Positions 1 through 8,411 of a DNA stretch of 45,570 nt are shown here, one piece after another (position 1 is the first letter of the stretch; each line of letters opens with the position of its first letter). Under the pieces are notes generated by a model, which was given only the letters and a program-made list of their open reading frames with translations, searched no databases and had not been told where the DNA came from. Location of the stretch: contig JACPPM010000016.1 of assembly GCA_016191015.1 (NCBI GenBank), forward strand, positions 1-45,570. Direction: 5' to 3'. Both the position numbers and the translations under genes were made by a program. Origin of the DNA: Acidobacteriota bacterium. GTDB lineage: Bacteria; Acidobacteriota; CAIWXX01.

Positions 1-136
1 CAGATTACGCAGATTCTTCCAGCATTCAACCGACGAGCAACTTCCTCCTCACTCTCGGCTCGGCGCGAAGCAATCTGCGACATCTGCGAGTCAATCGGTG
101 GAATCTGCGGTTTCCGGGACTTTGCCGTAGCCTTGC
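1..136 (+). repeat. Family A dispersed palindromic repeat, copy A1 (left end cut by the window)
   Basis: CGCAGATT-type units open the window and the right arm GAATCTGCGGTTTCC ends at 115, followed by GGGACTTTGCCGTAGCCTTG. The same right edge occurs at 19236-19271 and, inverted and with one change, at 25841-25876. The core (TTCCAGCATTCAACCGACGAGCAAC) is shared with those copies. The repeat ends about 30 bases before the first gene, so any promoter of that operon overlaps or abuts it. No ORF in it looks coding. Confidence 0.85.
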
Positions 137-165
137 TCCGAGACCTGACACTCTAGACTAGGCGT

Positions 166-2136
166 ATGACATCGACTCTTCTCCTGATCGCGGTTCTACT
201 GCTGGCTTTCAGCGGTGTGCCCGAACTTATGCGGCCATCGCGTTCCTCCCAATACGTGGCCACCGTATTTTCGCTAGCCGGCTCGGCCGTTGGCCTGATC
301 GGTGCGGTCCTACGTCTGTTGCGCCCGGCCGACGAGCCCTTCATTCTGATCCCCTGGCGCGCTACGGGCGAGTCGCTGCAGCTCGGCGCCGATCCGCTTT
401 CGGCTTTCTTCCTCCTGCCAATTTTCCTGATTTCGGCGTTGGGAGCCATCTACGGCCTCGGCTACTGGCCGGCGGGTCGCGAGCGGAAGCTGCGCTTCTT
501 CTACGGTCTACTCGCGGCTTCGATGGCCCTCGTCGTCATGTCGCGCGATGCGATTTCGTTCCTGATCTCCTGGGAGGTGATGGCCCTCTCCCCGTTCTTC
601 CTGGTGGTGGCCGACGACACCGATCGCTCCACGCGCCGGGCCGGGTGGCTGTACCTCATTGCCACGCATACAGGCACTCTTTGTCTCTTCGCGCTCTTCG
701 CGTTGCTCCACGCAACGACCGGTTCATACCAGCTGTCCATGCTGCCGGCCGGTACCGCGGCATCGAAGGTGGGCGTCCTGATCTTCGTCCTGGCCACGAT
801 CGGGTTCGGGCTGAAGGCGGGCATCATGCCGATGCATGTCTGGCTGCCACCGGCCCACGCTTCCGCGCCCAGTCACGTGTCGGCCATCATGTCCGGAGTG
901 CTGATCAAGATGGGGATCTACGGGCTGATTCGAGCTCTCTCGCTCTTTCCCGAGATTCCGGCATGGTGGGGCGGTACGATCCTGGTTCTCGGCGTCGTCT
1001 CGGGCGTTCTCGGCGTCGCTTTCGCTCTTGGTCAGCACGACCTGAAGCGTCTCCTCGCCTACCACAGTGTCGAGAACATCGGGATCATCATGATAGGGAT
1101 CGGGATGGCGACGCTGGGGCGGTCTCTGGACCATCCTCTCTGGGTGGCGTTGGGCCTCGGAGGGGCGCTGTTCCACGTCCTCAACCACTCGCTCTTCAAG
1201 TCGCTCCTTTTCTACGCCGCGGGCTCGGTCATCCACGCGACCGGGACTCGCGAGATGGACCACCTCGGCGGCCTGCTCAAGCGGATGCCGCGGACCGGAC
1301 TCGCGTTCCTCGTCGGTGCCGTCGCAATCTCCGGTCTGCCGCCGCTCAACGGATTCGCCAGCGAATGGCTCCTGTACCTGGGCTCCTTCCAAACGCTCCA
1401 GGAATCCGGCTCTTCGGCGTGGTTGGCCGGTGGGCTGGCTGCTCCCGCCCTCGCCCTCATCGGTGCTCTCGCCTGCGCCTGTTTCGTGAAGGCGTTTGGG
1501 AGTGTGTTCCTCGGCGAGCCACGAGCCGTGCGCGCAGCTCATTCCGCGGGGCACGAGGCTCCGCGATCCATGATCTGGCCGATGATGCTGATCGCGTCCC
1601 TCTGCGCCGCGCTCGGCCTTGTGCCGGCCGTCCTGACACGCGCCCTCGACGCGGCCATCCTCGTTGCCGCACCAGCGGGACGCTCGCCTGTGCCGCATCT
1701 GTTCGAGGCCGCTCACTACTCCTCGCTGAGCTTGGCAGGGCTTGGGCTGGTCGGATTGATCGCCGTCGTCGCCCTCTTCGCCCGCTGGCGCACACGGTCG
1801 CGCGGAATCGCCGTGGGGCCGACCTGGGATTGTGGCTACGCGGCGCCGAGCAGCACCATGCAATACACCTCGTCCTCCTTCGCCCAGTGGCTGGTCGGTC
1901 TTTTCGCCTGGGCGTTGCGGCCGCGGGTTAGATCCCGCGAGACGCGGGAGGTATTTCCCGGCCCCGTCCACTTCCACAGCGCTGTTCCGGACACGGTGCT
2001 GGACCTCGCCCTGACGCCAGGGTTTCGTGCCGGTGCCTGGCTGCTGACCCGCGCCAGGTTCCTTCAACAAAACCGAGTGCAGGTCTACCTGCTGTATTTC
2101 GCGGTCATCTTGATCGTCCTGCTTTCTTTGGTCTGA
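166..2136 (+). CDS. HyfB/NuoL-like proton-conducting subunit of a hydrogenase-4/Ehr-type complex
   Basis: Predicted 656-residue polytopic membrane protein of the antiporter-like (Mrp/NuoL/HyfB) family, expected to carry one ion path of the membrane arm. Visible family features are the WEVMALSPFF segment with its helix Glu (about residue 131), the conserved GLKAGIMPMHVWLP with its Lys (about 218-231), HDLKRLLAYHSVENIG (about 290-305) and HVLNHSLFKSLLFY (about 338-351). Length matches HyfB/HycC. The start has no clear Shine-Dalgarno; a TAGACT hexamer lies 6 bases upstream of the ATG, so a leaderless transcript is possible but its -35 is poor. The next gene begins 3 bases after the stop. Family identity is firm; assignment to Ehr rests on the large subunit downstream. 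Confidence 0.93.
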   Translation: MTSTLLLIAVLLLAFSGVPELMRPSRSSQYVATVFSLAGSAVGLIGAVLRLLRPADEPFILIPWRATGESLQLGADPLSAFFLLPIFLISALGAIYGLGYWPAGRERKLRFFYGLLAASMALVVMSRDAISFLISWEVMALSPFFLVVADDTDRSTRRAGWLYLIATHTGTLCLFALFALLHATTGSYQLSMLPAGTAASKVGVLIFVLATIGFGLKAGIMPMHVWLPPAHASAPSHVSAIMSGVLIKMGIYGLIRALSLFPEIPAWWGGTILVLGVVSGVLGVAFALGQHDLKRLLAYHSVENIGIIMIGIGMATLGRSLDHPLWVALGLGGALFHVLNHSLFKSLLFYAAGSVIHATGTREMDHLGGLLKRMPRTGLAFLVGAVAISGLPPLNGFASEWLLYLGSFQTLQESGSSAWLAGGLAAPALALIGALACACFVKAFGSVFLGEPRAVRAAHSAGHEAPRSMIWPMMLIASLCAALGLVPAVLTRALDAAILVAAPAGRSPVPHLFEAAHYSSLSLAGLGLVGLIAVVALFARWRTRSRGIAVGPTWDCGYAAPSSTMQYTSSSFAQWLVGLFAWALRPRVRSRETREVFPGPVHFHSAVPDTVLDLALTPGFRAGAWLLTRARFLQQNRVQVYLLYFAVILIVLLSLV

Positions 2137-2139
2137 TCG

Positions 2140-3051
2140 ATGCAGCTCTCGATCGTCGCACACATCCTCGTCGCCGTTGCCCTACCCCCGTTGCTTCCCG
2201 GAATCATCGCACGCACGAAAGCCGCCTTTGCCGGCCGTCAGGGGCCGCCCGTGCTGCAGCTCTACTGTGATCTCGCGAAGCAGATCCGGAAGGGCACGGT
2301 GTTGAGCGGCACCACGACCTGGGTCTTTTTTGCCGGACCGGTCATCGCAGTCACTGCCGGGCTCATCGCGTCTGTTCTCGTCCCGTTCGGCGGTGCTTCT
2401 GCTCCGGTCTCGTTCACAGGCGATGTCGTGTTCTTCACATATCTCTTCGCACTCTCGCGCTTCTTCGTCGCCTCGTCCGCGCTTGACACGGGTTCGGCGT
2501 TTGAGGGCATGGGGGCGGCGCGGGAGGTGAGCTTTGCGGCACTGGCTGAACCGGCGCTGTTTCTCGGGTTCCTCGTGGGGATGCGTCTCACCGGCAGCTT
2601 CTCCCTTTCCGGCATGCTGTCCAAGCCGTGGGCGGGAGGACGATTCGAGGCCGGGGCATCGCTGGTTCTCGTGCTTGTGAGCTGGTTCATCGTCCTGCTG
2701 GCGGAGAACTGCAGGATCCCGGTCGACGATCCGAACACGCACCTCGAGCTGACGATGATTCACGAAGCGATGGTGCTGGACCACAGCGGCCCGCTTTTCG
2801 GTCTCGTTCTCTACGGCGCCGCTCTCAAGCTGATGGTCTTCGGCGCTCTGCTGGTGAGGCTGGTTCTCCCGATCGCGCAGGCCGGGCCGGTGCTGAGCTG
2901 GGTCGCGTTCTGCGCCACGATAATCGGCCTTGCCGTGGTCATCGGCGCCATCGAGTCCATCATCGCGCGCCTCCGACTCGTCCGCGTCCCGATGCTGCTT
3001 GTGACGGCGTGCCTCCTCTCGGCATTCGCCCTCATTCTGCTTTTCAGGTAG
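2140..3051 (+). CDS. HyfC/NuoH-like membrane subunit (respiratory-chain NADH dehydrogenase subunit 1 family)
   Basis: 303-residue membrane protein with about eight hydrophobic segments, homologous to HyfC, HycD and NuoH. It would form the junction between the peripheral arm and the ion-pumping modules. The diagnostic cytoplasmic loop is present: AENCRIPVDDPNTHLELT followed by MIHEAM (about residues 187-212), carrying the acidic cluster conserved in the family. An N-terminal AKAAFAGRQGP-type segment and LQLYCDLAKQ also match the family. The gene lies 3 bases after HyfB and 6 bases before the next gene, so it is surely cotranscribed. No odd features. Confidence 0.93.
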   Translation: MQLSIVAHILVAVALPPLLPGIIARTKAAFAGRQGPPVLQLYCDLAKQIRKGTVLSGTTTWVFFAGPVIAVTAGLIASVLVPFGGASAPVSFTGDVVFFTYLFALSRFFVASSALDTGSAFEGMGAAREVSFAALAEPALFLGFLVGMRLTGSFSLSGMLSKPWAGGRFEAGASLVLVLVSWFIVLLAENCRIPVDDPNTHLELTMIHEAMVLDHSGPLFGLVLYGAALKLMVFGALLVRLVLPIAQAGPVLSWVAFCATIIGLAVVIGAIESIIARLRLVRVPMLLVTACLLSAFALILLFR

Positions 3052-3057
3052 GCGCAG

Positions 3058-3699
3058 ATGGCTCAACCCGTCGACCTCGTCCTCGTCCTGGTGCTCCTGG
3101 CTAACTTCCTCATCCTCGGCACCGGCTGGATGCGCGTCTGCATCCGCGCGGCCGCGTTCCAGGGGGTGCTCCTGAGTCTCCTCCCATTGCTGAGCCCCGG
3201 CGAGATGGTCTGGCGCGTGATCGTCATGGCCGCCGGCGCCGCCATCGTGAAGGGCATCCTGATTCCGAGCCTGCTGGTCAAAGCCATGCGCGATGTGCAC
3301 ATCAGGCATGAAGTCGAGCCCTATGTCGGCTTCATTCCATCTCTCTTTCTGTGCGCGCTCGGAACGGGCTTCGCCATTCTTTTCTCAGGCCGTCTGCCGC
3401 TGGCTGCCGAACACGTCGGAACGCTGCTCGTGCCAGCAGCCCTGTCGACACTGCTCAGCGGCTTCCTCGTTCTCATCACCCGGAAATTCGCCATCACTCA
3501 GGTCGTCGGGTATCTGGTGCTCGAGAACGGCATATTCGTCTTCGGGCTCCTGCTCATCGAGGCGATGCCGTTCATGGTGGAAGTCGGCGTGCTGCTGGAC
3601 CTCTTCGTCGGTATCTTCATCATGGGCATCGTGCTGAACCACATCCAACGGGAGTTCTCAGCGCCCGAGATCGAGCTGCTGGCGGACGAGGAGGAGTGA
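3058..3699 (+). CDS. HyfE-like membrane subunit (NuoK-related)
   Basis: 213-residue protein with about six to seven transmembrane segments, similar in length and layout to HyfE of hydrogenase 4. The C-terminal half (ITQVVGYLVLENGIFVFG, about residues 148-165) carries the helix Glu typical of NuoK/MrpC-like subunits. It is expected to couple the antiporter-like subunits to the HyfC module. The final residues (ELLADEEE) are acidic and cytoplasmic. Its TGA overlaps the ATG of the next gene (ATGA at 3696-3699 region), which points to translational coupling. Confidence 0.88.
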   Translation: MAQPVDLVLVLVLLANFLILGTGWMRVCIRAAAFQGVLLSLLPLLSPGEMVWRVIVMAAGAAIVKGILIPSLLVKAMRDVHIRHEVEPYVGFIPSLFLCALGTGFAILFSGRLPLAAEHVGTLLVPAALSTLLSGFLVLITRKFAITQVVGYLVLENGIFVFGLLLIEAMPFMVEVGVLLDLFVGIFIMGIVLNHIQREFSAPEIELLADEEE

Positions 3700-5135
3700 T
3701 GATGCTCGAGTTGCTGATTGGTCTCCCTATCGTCGCCGCGGCCGTCGCCTTCCTCTGCCCCAGCGACCGCCTCCGCCCGTGGCTCCTCCCCGCAGCCGGT
3801 CTCGCTCACCTGGGCACCCTCGGCGCGTCCGCCTATGCGGGGCAACCTGCAGCTCCTCGCGTGTGGTTGGGGTTCGATGCTTTGGGCACGCTTCTGCTCG
3901 GCATCGTCAGCCTCCTGTTCCTGCTCTGCGGGCTCTATGCCCCACGCTACCTGGCGCTGCGCGCCGAACGTCCGAACCGGATCTTCTGCACGTGCTACCT
4001 GCTCTTTCTTGCCGCCGCGTCGGTGGTCCTGCTCTCGCGGCACCTCGGACTGCTGTGGGTGGCCGTCGAAGCGCTCACCCTCGTCACGGCACCCCTCGTC
4101 TACTTCAACCGCAACTCCCGCTCGATCGCGGCGACCTGGAACTACCTGATGATCAGTTCGGTTGGCATCGCCCTCGCCCTGCTCGGCTCTCTTTTCCTCG
4201 CCTATTCAGCGCACATCGGGGGCAGCGGCACATCTCTGCTCTTCGACGATCTGGCCCTGAATGCGGGAGGGTTCGCGAAGCCCTGGCTGCGCGCCGCCTT
4301 CGTCCTGCTGTTGCTGGGGTACGGGACGAAGATGGGACTCGCCCCACTCCACACCTGGAAGCCGGAAGCTTACGGCGAGGCTCCCGGGATCGTCGGCGCG
4401 ATCCTGGCCGGGGGCGTCACCAGCTGCGCGTTCGCAGCGCTCCTGCGCGTCTACCGGGTCATCAACATCGCGGGAGAAGGGCCGTTCGCCAGAAAGCTTC
4501 TCGTGTTTATGGGGTTGCTCTCGATGGCCTGGGCCGCGGCGTTCATGGTGCGGCAGCGCGATTTCAAGAAACTCCTCGCCTACTCCAGCATCGAGCACAT
4601 GGGGATCCTCGTGCTGGGCATCGGCATCGGAGGAGCAGGGGTCTGGGGGGCGATTCTGCACGCGATCAATAACGGGCTCACCAAGGGAGCGATGTTTCTG
4701 ACGGCCGGCAACATCCACCGCGCGTACGGGGCGAAGACGACGGGCGAGGTGCGCGGAGCGCTGCGGCGCGTGCCGGTTTCAGCAGGTGTCTTCCTCGCAG
4801 CGTTTTTCGCGATCACCGGCTCGCCGCCATTCGGACCGTTCGTCAGCCAGTTCACGGTCCTCAACGCGGCCATCGGCGGCGGGCACGGGCGCGCGGCGGC
4901 GGTGTTTCTGATCCTGCTCGGCATCGTCTTTTTCGGCATGGGCGCCACAGTCCTGTCGATCCTGCAAGGGACGCCGTCGGTCGAGGCCGAGGCGACGAGT
5001 TTTCGTGATGAGGTCGCCAACGTCGCCCCCGCGATCGCAGCAATTCTGATCGTGCTGGTTCTGGGAATCTGGATTCCGGACCCCCTCGGTGACTTGATCG
5101 ACCAGGCAGCCGCGGGCCTCGAGGTGCGTCCGTGA
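3699..5135 (+). CDS. HyfF/NuoN-like proton-conducting subunit
   Basis: I place the start at the ATG at 3699, which overlaps the preceding TGA; a second ATG follows directly at 3702, and the open frame extends upstream only as a shadow of HyfE. The product is about 478 residues with some 13-14 hydrophobic segments. Antiporter-family marks are the helix Glu in GLLWVAVEALTLVTAP, the GYGTKMGLAPLHTWKPEAY motif with its Lys, RDFKKLLAYSSIEHMGIL and HAINNGLTKGAMF. This is the second ion-path subunit next to HyfB. HyfD is not present as a separate gene. The stop overlaps the GTG of the next gene. Confidence 0.92.
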   Translation: MMLELLIGLPIVAAAVAFLCPSDRLRPWLLPAAGLAHLGTLGASAYAGQPAAPRVWLGFDALGTLLLGIVSLLFLLCGLYAPRYLALRAERPNRIFCTCYLLFLAAASVVLLSRHLGLLWVAVEALTLVTAPLVYFNRNSRSIAATWNYLMISSVGIALALLGSLFLAYSAHIGGSGTSLLFDDLALNAGGFAKPWLRAAFVLLLLGYGTKMGLAPLHTWKPEAYGEAPGIVGAILAGGVTSCAFAALLRVYRVINIAGEGPFARKLLVFMGLLSMAWAAAFMVRQRDFKKLLAYSSIEHMGILVLGIGIGGAGVWGAILHAINNGLTKGAMFLTAGNIHRAYGAKTTGEVRGALRRVPVSAGVFLAAFFAITGSPPFGPFVSQFTVLNAAIGGGHGRAAAVFLILLGIVFFGMGATVLSILQGTPSVEAEATSFRDEVANVAPAIAAILIVLVLGIWIPDPLGDLIDQAAAGLEVRP

Positions 5136-6640
5136 CGGACATCTTCGTTACCGGGAAGAACGCGCGCCCGATCACACTGGCGGCCCTGCCGGAATGCGAC
5201 GTCGACGCACTAAGAGAAGGAATCCTGCAGCGTGTCGAGAACGGGGGGAGGCTCGCGGCCCTGTTCGGAGACGCGTGCGAGGACGGCGCCATCATGATGT
5301 ATGCGGTGATCGCTGACGATTCCGAGGGGCAGTTGGCAGTGGGCCGGGCCAAGCTCGAATCGGCTTCCTATGCTGCCCTGACGCCGGACTGCGCACAGGC
5401 CCACTGGTTCGAGAGGGAGATGGCCGAGCAGTTTGGCCTGAAGCCCGATGGTCATCCGTGGCTGAAGCCGATCAGGTTCCAGAGGCCGCTGAGCTCGGAT
5501 CGCGAGCCTGCCGAGCTGCCACAGATCGGCGTGACGGATTTTTATAGGGTCCGCGGCGAGGAGGTCCACGAAGTGGCCGTGGGACCCGTTCACGCGGGCG
5601 TGATCGAACCAGGGCACTTCCGATTCCAGTGCCATGGCGAAAACGTCTTCCATCTGGAGATTTCGCTCGGCTACCAGCACCGCGGCATCGAACGGGCGTT
5701 CGTTGGAGGGCCGCACAAGCTGACTGTCCATCAGGTGGAAACGATCGCGGGGGACACGACTGCCGGCCATGCGATCGCGTACTGTCAGGCGGTCGAGGCG
5801 CTCTCGGCCGTATCGCCGCCGTCGCGCGCGTTGGCGCTGCGCGGGATCGCGCTGGAGCTCGAACGACTGGCGAACCACGTGGGGGATCTCGGCGCGCTGA
5901 GCGGTGATGTCGGCTATCTGCCGACGGCGTCGTACTGCGGGCGCATCCGTGGTGATTTCCTGAACATGACCGCGTCGCTGTGCGGGAGCCGCTTCGGGCG
6001 CGGTCTGATCCGGCCGGGGGGCGTCGCGTTCGATTGCAGCGAAAGCGATCGAGCGCAACTCGTGGAGAAGCTCGCGATCGCAGAGAAGGATGCGAAGAAC
6101 GCCGTCGAGTTGCTCTGGGCCATGTCGAGTGTGGTGGCGCGGTTCGAGAATACGGGAACGGTGGGGCGGGCGATGTGTGAGGAAATCGGGCTGGTCGGCC
6201 CGGCGGCGCGCGCGTGCGGAATCGAACGAGACGTACGCCACGATCATCCGGCCGGCATCTATCAGTATGCGCAGGTCCCGGTGATGACGGGGCACCACGG
6301 CGATGTCAACTCGCGCGCGATCGTGCGTTGGCTCGAGATGCAGCAGTCGATCGAGTTCGTCCGGGACCGTTTGGCCAACTTGCCCGCATCGCCCCTCATG
6401 GCCTCTGCGGCACAGATCGCCGCCGACGCGATGACCGTCTCGATGGTCGAAGCGTGGCGAGGCGAGATCTGCCACGTCGCCATCACCGATGATCGCGGGC
6501 GCTTTCGGAGGTACAAGATCGTCGATCCGTCCTTCCACAACTGGTTCGGACTGGCCGTGGCGCTGCGAGGGCAGCAGATCTCCGACTTCCCGCTCTGCAA
6601 CAAGAGCTTCAACCTCTCGTACTGCGGGCACGACCTATGA
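5132..6640 (+). CDS. HyfG/HycE-like large subunit (NuoC-NuoD fusion) lacking the NiFe-binding cysteines
   Basis: 502 residues. Residues about 1-130 resemble the 30-kDa NuoC domain (HWFEREMAEQFGL, HPWLKPIRF). Residues about 150-502 resemble NuoD/HycE (GPVHAGVIEPGHFRF, EISLGYQHRGIERAF). In NiFe hydrogenases the first motif reads roughly ERICGxC; here the aligned segment is ETIAGDTT (residues 203-210) with no Cys. The C-terminal DPCxxC motif is replaced by DFPLCNKSFNLSYCGHDL, whose Cys489 and Cys498 have the wrong spacing. The protein should therefore not bind NiFe, which is the defining trait of Ehr (energy-converting hydrogenase-related) complexes. GTG start chosen because it overlaps the previous stop as GTGA. 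The electron partner is unknown. Confidence 0.92.
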   Translation: MTDIFVTGKNARPITLAALPECDVDALREGILQRVENGGRLAALFGDACEDGAIMMYAVIADDSEGQLAVGRAKLESASYAALTPDCAQAHWFEREMAEQFGLKPDGHPWLKPIRFQRPLSSDREPAELPQIGVTDFYRVRGEEVHEVAVGPVHAGVIEPGHFRFQCHGENVFHLEISLGYQHRGIERAFVGGPHKLTVHQVETIAGDTTAGHAIAYCQAVEALSAVSPPSRALALRGIALELERLANHVGDLGALSGDVGYLPTASYCGRIRGDFLNMTASLCGSRFGRGLIRPGGVAFDCSESDRAQLVEKLAIAEKDAKNAVELLWAMSSVVARFENTGTVGRAMCEEIGLVGPAARACGIERDVRHDHPAGIYQYAQVPVMTGHHGDVNSRAIVRWLEMQQSIEFVRDRLANLPASPLMASAAQIAADAMTVSMVEAWRGEICHVAITDDRGRFRRYKIVDPSFHNWFGLAVALRGQQISDFPLCNKSFNLSYCGHDL

Positions 6641-7425
6641 TCAGGGCCCTTCTCGCGCGGATGCATCAGCGGCACCGGACGATCAAGTATCCGGACGGAC
6701 CCGCCCCGGCGCTCCCCGCGCGCTTCCGGGGACTGCCGCGGATCGAGACCGGCCGGTGCGAGCAGGGGTGCCGCGATTGCGCCGAGGCGTGCCCGACGGA
6801 TGCGATCCGGCTCGACGGCGGCGGCATCCGCCTCGATCTGGGCAAGTGTCTTTTCTGTTCCGAGTGTGAGCGGGCCTGTCCGCAGAAAGCGATTGAATAC
6901 ACACAGGACTACAGGCTTGCGGCGTCGAACCGCGAGGATCTGATCATCGGAGAGAAGGATCTACGGCACGCACAGTCCATGGGACGCGAGCTGCGACGGC
7001 TGCTAGGCCGTTCTTTGCGGCTCCGTGTCGTGAGTGCCGGCGGGTGCAACGGATGCGAGCTGGATGTGAACGTGCTGAGCACCGTCGTATGGGACATCGG
7101 CCGATTCGGCATCCAGTACGTCGCGTCACCGCGCCACGCCGACGGCCTCATCGTCACCGGCCCCGTGACCGAGAACATGCAGTTAGCGTTGAGGAAGACC
7201 TACGATGCCGTGCCCGCCCCAAAGATCGTCATCGCGGTCGGCGCATGCGCCATCAGCGGCGGGCCGTATCTGAATCAGCGAGAGCAGCACGGCGGCGCCG
7301 CCTCGACCGTCCCCGTAGACCTCTACATCCCCGGCTGCCCGCCACATCCGCTCACGATCCTCGACGGGCTCCTGCGACTCATCGGGCGGATCGGCGTGGC
7401 CCAAGTGCGGGAGTCACGGGGCTGA
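6637..7425 (+). CDS. Fused ferredoxin-like (HyfH) and NuoB-like (HyfI) subunit
   Basis: 262-residue protein starting at an ATGA overlap with the large subunit. Residues about 40-90 hold two 4Fe-4S motifs. The second (CLFCSECERACP) has normal spacing; the first (CEQGCRDCAEACP) has three residues between Cys 1 and Cys 2 in place of two. Residues about 128-255 are NuoB/HyfI-like with GGCNGCELD, VGACAISGG and PGCPPHP, supplying four cysteines for the proximal (N2-type) cluster. In E. coli hyf these are two genes, so this is a fusion, giving a chain of three clusters in one polypeptide. It should pass electrons to or from the NiFe-less large subunit. It closes the operon; no terminator is evident. 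Confidence 0.92.
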   Translation: MIRALLARMHQRHRTIKYPDGPAPALPARFRGLPRIETGRCEQGCRDCAEACPTDAIRLDGGGIRLDLGKCLFCSECERACPQKAIEYTQDYRLAASNREDLIIGEKDLRHAQSMGRELRRLLGRSLRLRVVSAGGCNGCELDVNVLSTVVWDIGRFGIQYVASPRHADGLIVTGPVTENMQLALRKTYDAVPAPKIVIAVGACAISGGPYLNQREQHGGAASTVPVDLYIPGCPPHPLTILDGLLRLIGRIGVAQVRESRG

Positions 7426-7571
7426 TCGGGGTTTCGCGGACTGTCGTGCAGAGGTTCAAAGGACATCCTCGCCGCCCTGGTGAGGGGCCGAGGAGCGCTG
7501 GGAGTGTCCGATGGAGTCGTGCTCGAGGCGATTGCTGGCCCTCGCGCGACAGGAGCTCCAGGTAATCTCGC

Positions 7572-7892
7572 TTAGCGAGACTCGAAGAACCCATTGCCTA
7601 CGGCGCGGTCGAGCACGTCATGATCCAATCCGGGGAATCGTCCGGCCAGTTCGCGAGCCACCTCAGCCGAACTCCGGCCGGTCTCACGCGCCTGATCGGC
7701 CAATTCATACGCCGATCTTCGAAGGGCTGCGACGATGTCAAGAATCCCGAGGAAGGTCGACCAATCCAAGCCGGGGAATCGCTTCGACATTTCTTCGTAT
7801 ACCGCAAGTCGCTGATCGGATGGCAGGGACCCCAGGGCGCCCCGTTGATCGAGGGCACGGTAGACCGCATTGACGGCGTTGTCGAGCGTCAT
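7572..7892 (-). CDS. Hypothetical protein, about 106 residues
   Basis: The frame is open further upstream, but I place the start at the ATG at 7892 because it overlaps the TGA of the gene at 7889-8365 as ATGA, a pattern common in this window. The product (MTLDNAVNAVYRAL...) is charged, soluble and probably helical. It contains two similar stretches, RFPGLDWSTFLGILD and RFPGLDHDVLDRAVG, suggesting a small internal duplication. No family recognised. A perfect 6-bp inverted repeat (7566-7580, loop TTA) spans its stop codon. Codon usage looks normal for the window. Confidence 0.6.
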   Translation of the reverse strand: MTLDNAVNAVYRALDQRGALGSLPSDQRLAVYEEMSKRFPGLDWSTFLGILDIVAALRRSAYELADQARETGRSSAEVARELAGRFPGLDHDVLDRAVGNGFFESR

Positions 7893-8365
7893 TCGATCGG
7901 CGTCCATTTGCACTCGACGTCGGATACGACGATCAACCATCTGCCTGTGTCCTGAGGTCCGCACCACTCGATTTCATGCACAAGCCGCCCCTCGTCCGTC
8001 AGCCGAAACTCGGCATAGCGCCAATCTCGGTGCCCACCGGTCAAGCTGGCTGAGCAGAGCTTGTATTCAAAGACACGCGGATAGTGAAAGTCGATAGTTC
8101 CATCGTGGTAGGCACCAAGGAGCTTGATGGTGATAGCCACGAATCGATTCTCGTCCCGTTTTCCACATGATTGTTCATCGATCCGAATCCACTCCAGCCA
8201 CGCGTCGTGCGGGCACTCGTGGCATTCGGCATTCAGGTAGCAATCTGATGCGACGAGGGACCACGCGGATGGCGGGAAGCGAGCTCGATTCGCCTCCAAA
8301 TAGTCCGTGTACTCCTGAAATGACCCCGTCGGATCATCATCCCGTTGGGCAGCAAGCATGAACAT
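7889..8365 (-). CDS. Hypothetical protein, 158 residues
   Basis: Reads MFMLAAQRDDDP... with no signal peptide and no membrane segment. It is rich in Trp, Cys and acidic residues (CYLNAECHECPHDAWLEW, about residues 43-60, holds a loose CxxxxCxxC), so a metal-binding or beta-rich fold is possible, but I recognise no family. It is translationally coupled to the next hypothetical (ATGA at 7889-7892) and lies 46 bases downstream of the small membrane protein gene, so the three may form one transcript. Function unknown. Confidence 0.6.
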   Translation of the reverse strand: MFMLAAQRDDDPTGSFQEYTDYLEANRARFPPSAWSLVASDCYLNAECHECPHDAWLEWIRIDEQSCGKRDENRFVAITIKLLGAYHDGTIDFHYPRVFEYKLCSASLTGGHRDWRYAEFRLTDEGRLVHEIEWCGPQDTGRWLIVVSDVECKWTPIE

Positions 8366-8411
8366 TCGATTTGTGAGGTCTATCGCTGAAGTGACTCGCC
8401 TGACCGCCAGG

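Noticed and set aside
1-136. Short CGCAGATT units as a CRISPR array
   Set aside because: Units are 8-16 bases, partly inverted and lack unique spacers of even length; no cas genes are present.
645-1931. 428-residue + strand frame inside the HyfB gene
   Set aside because: Shadow frame with Arg/Pro-rich composition; the HyfB frame has clear family motifs.
3351-3698. Upstream extension of the HyfF-like protein
   Set aside because: It overlaps the HyfE gene completely and the ATGA junction at 3699 is a better start.
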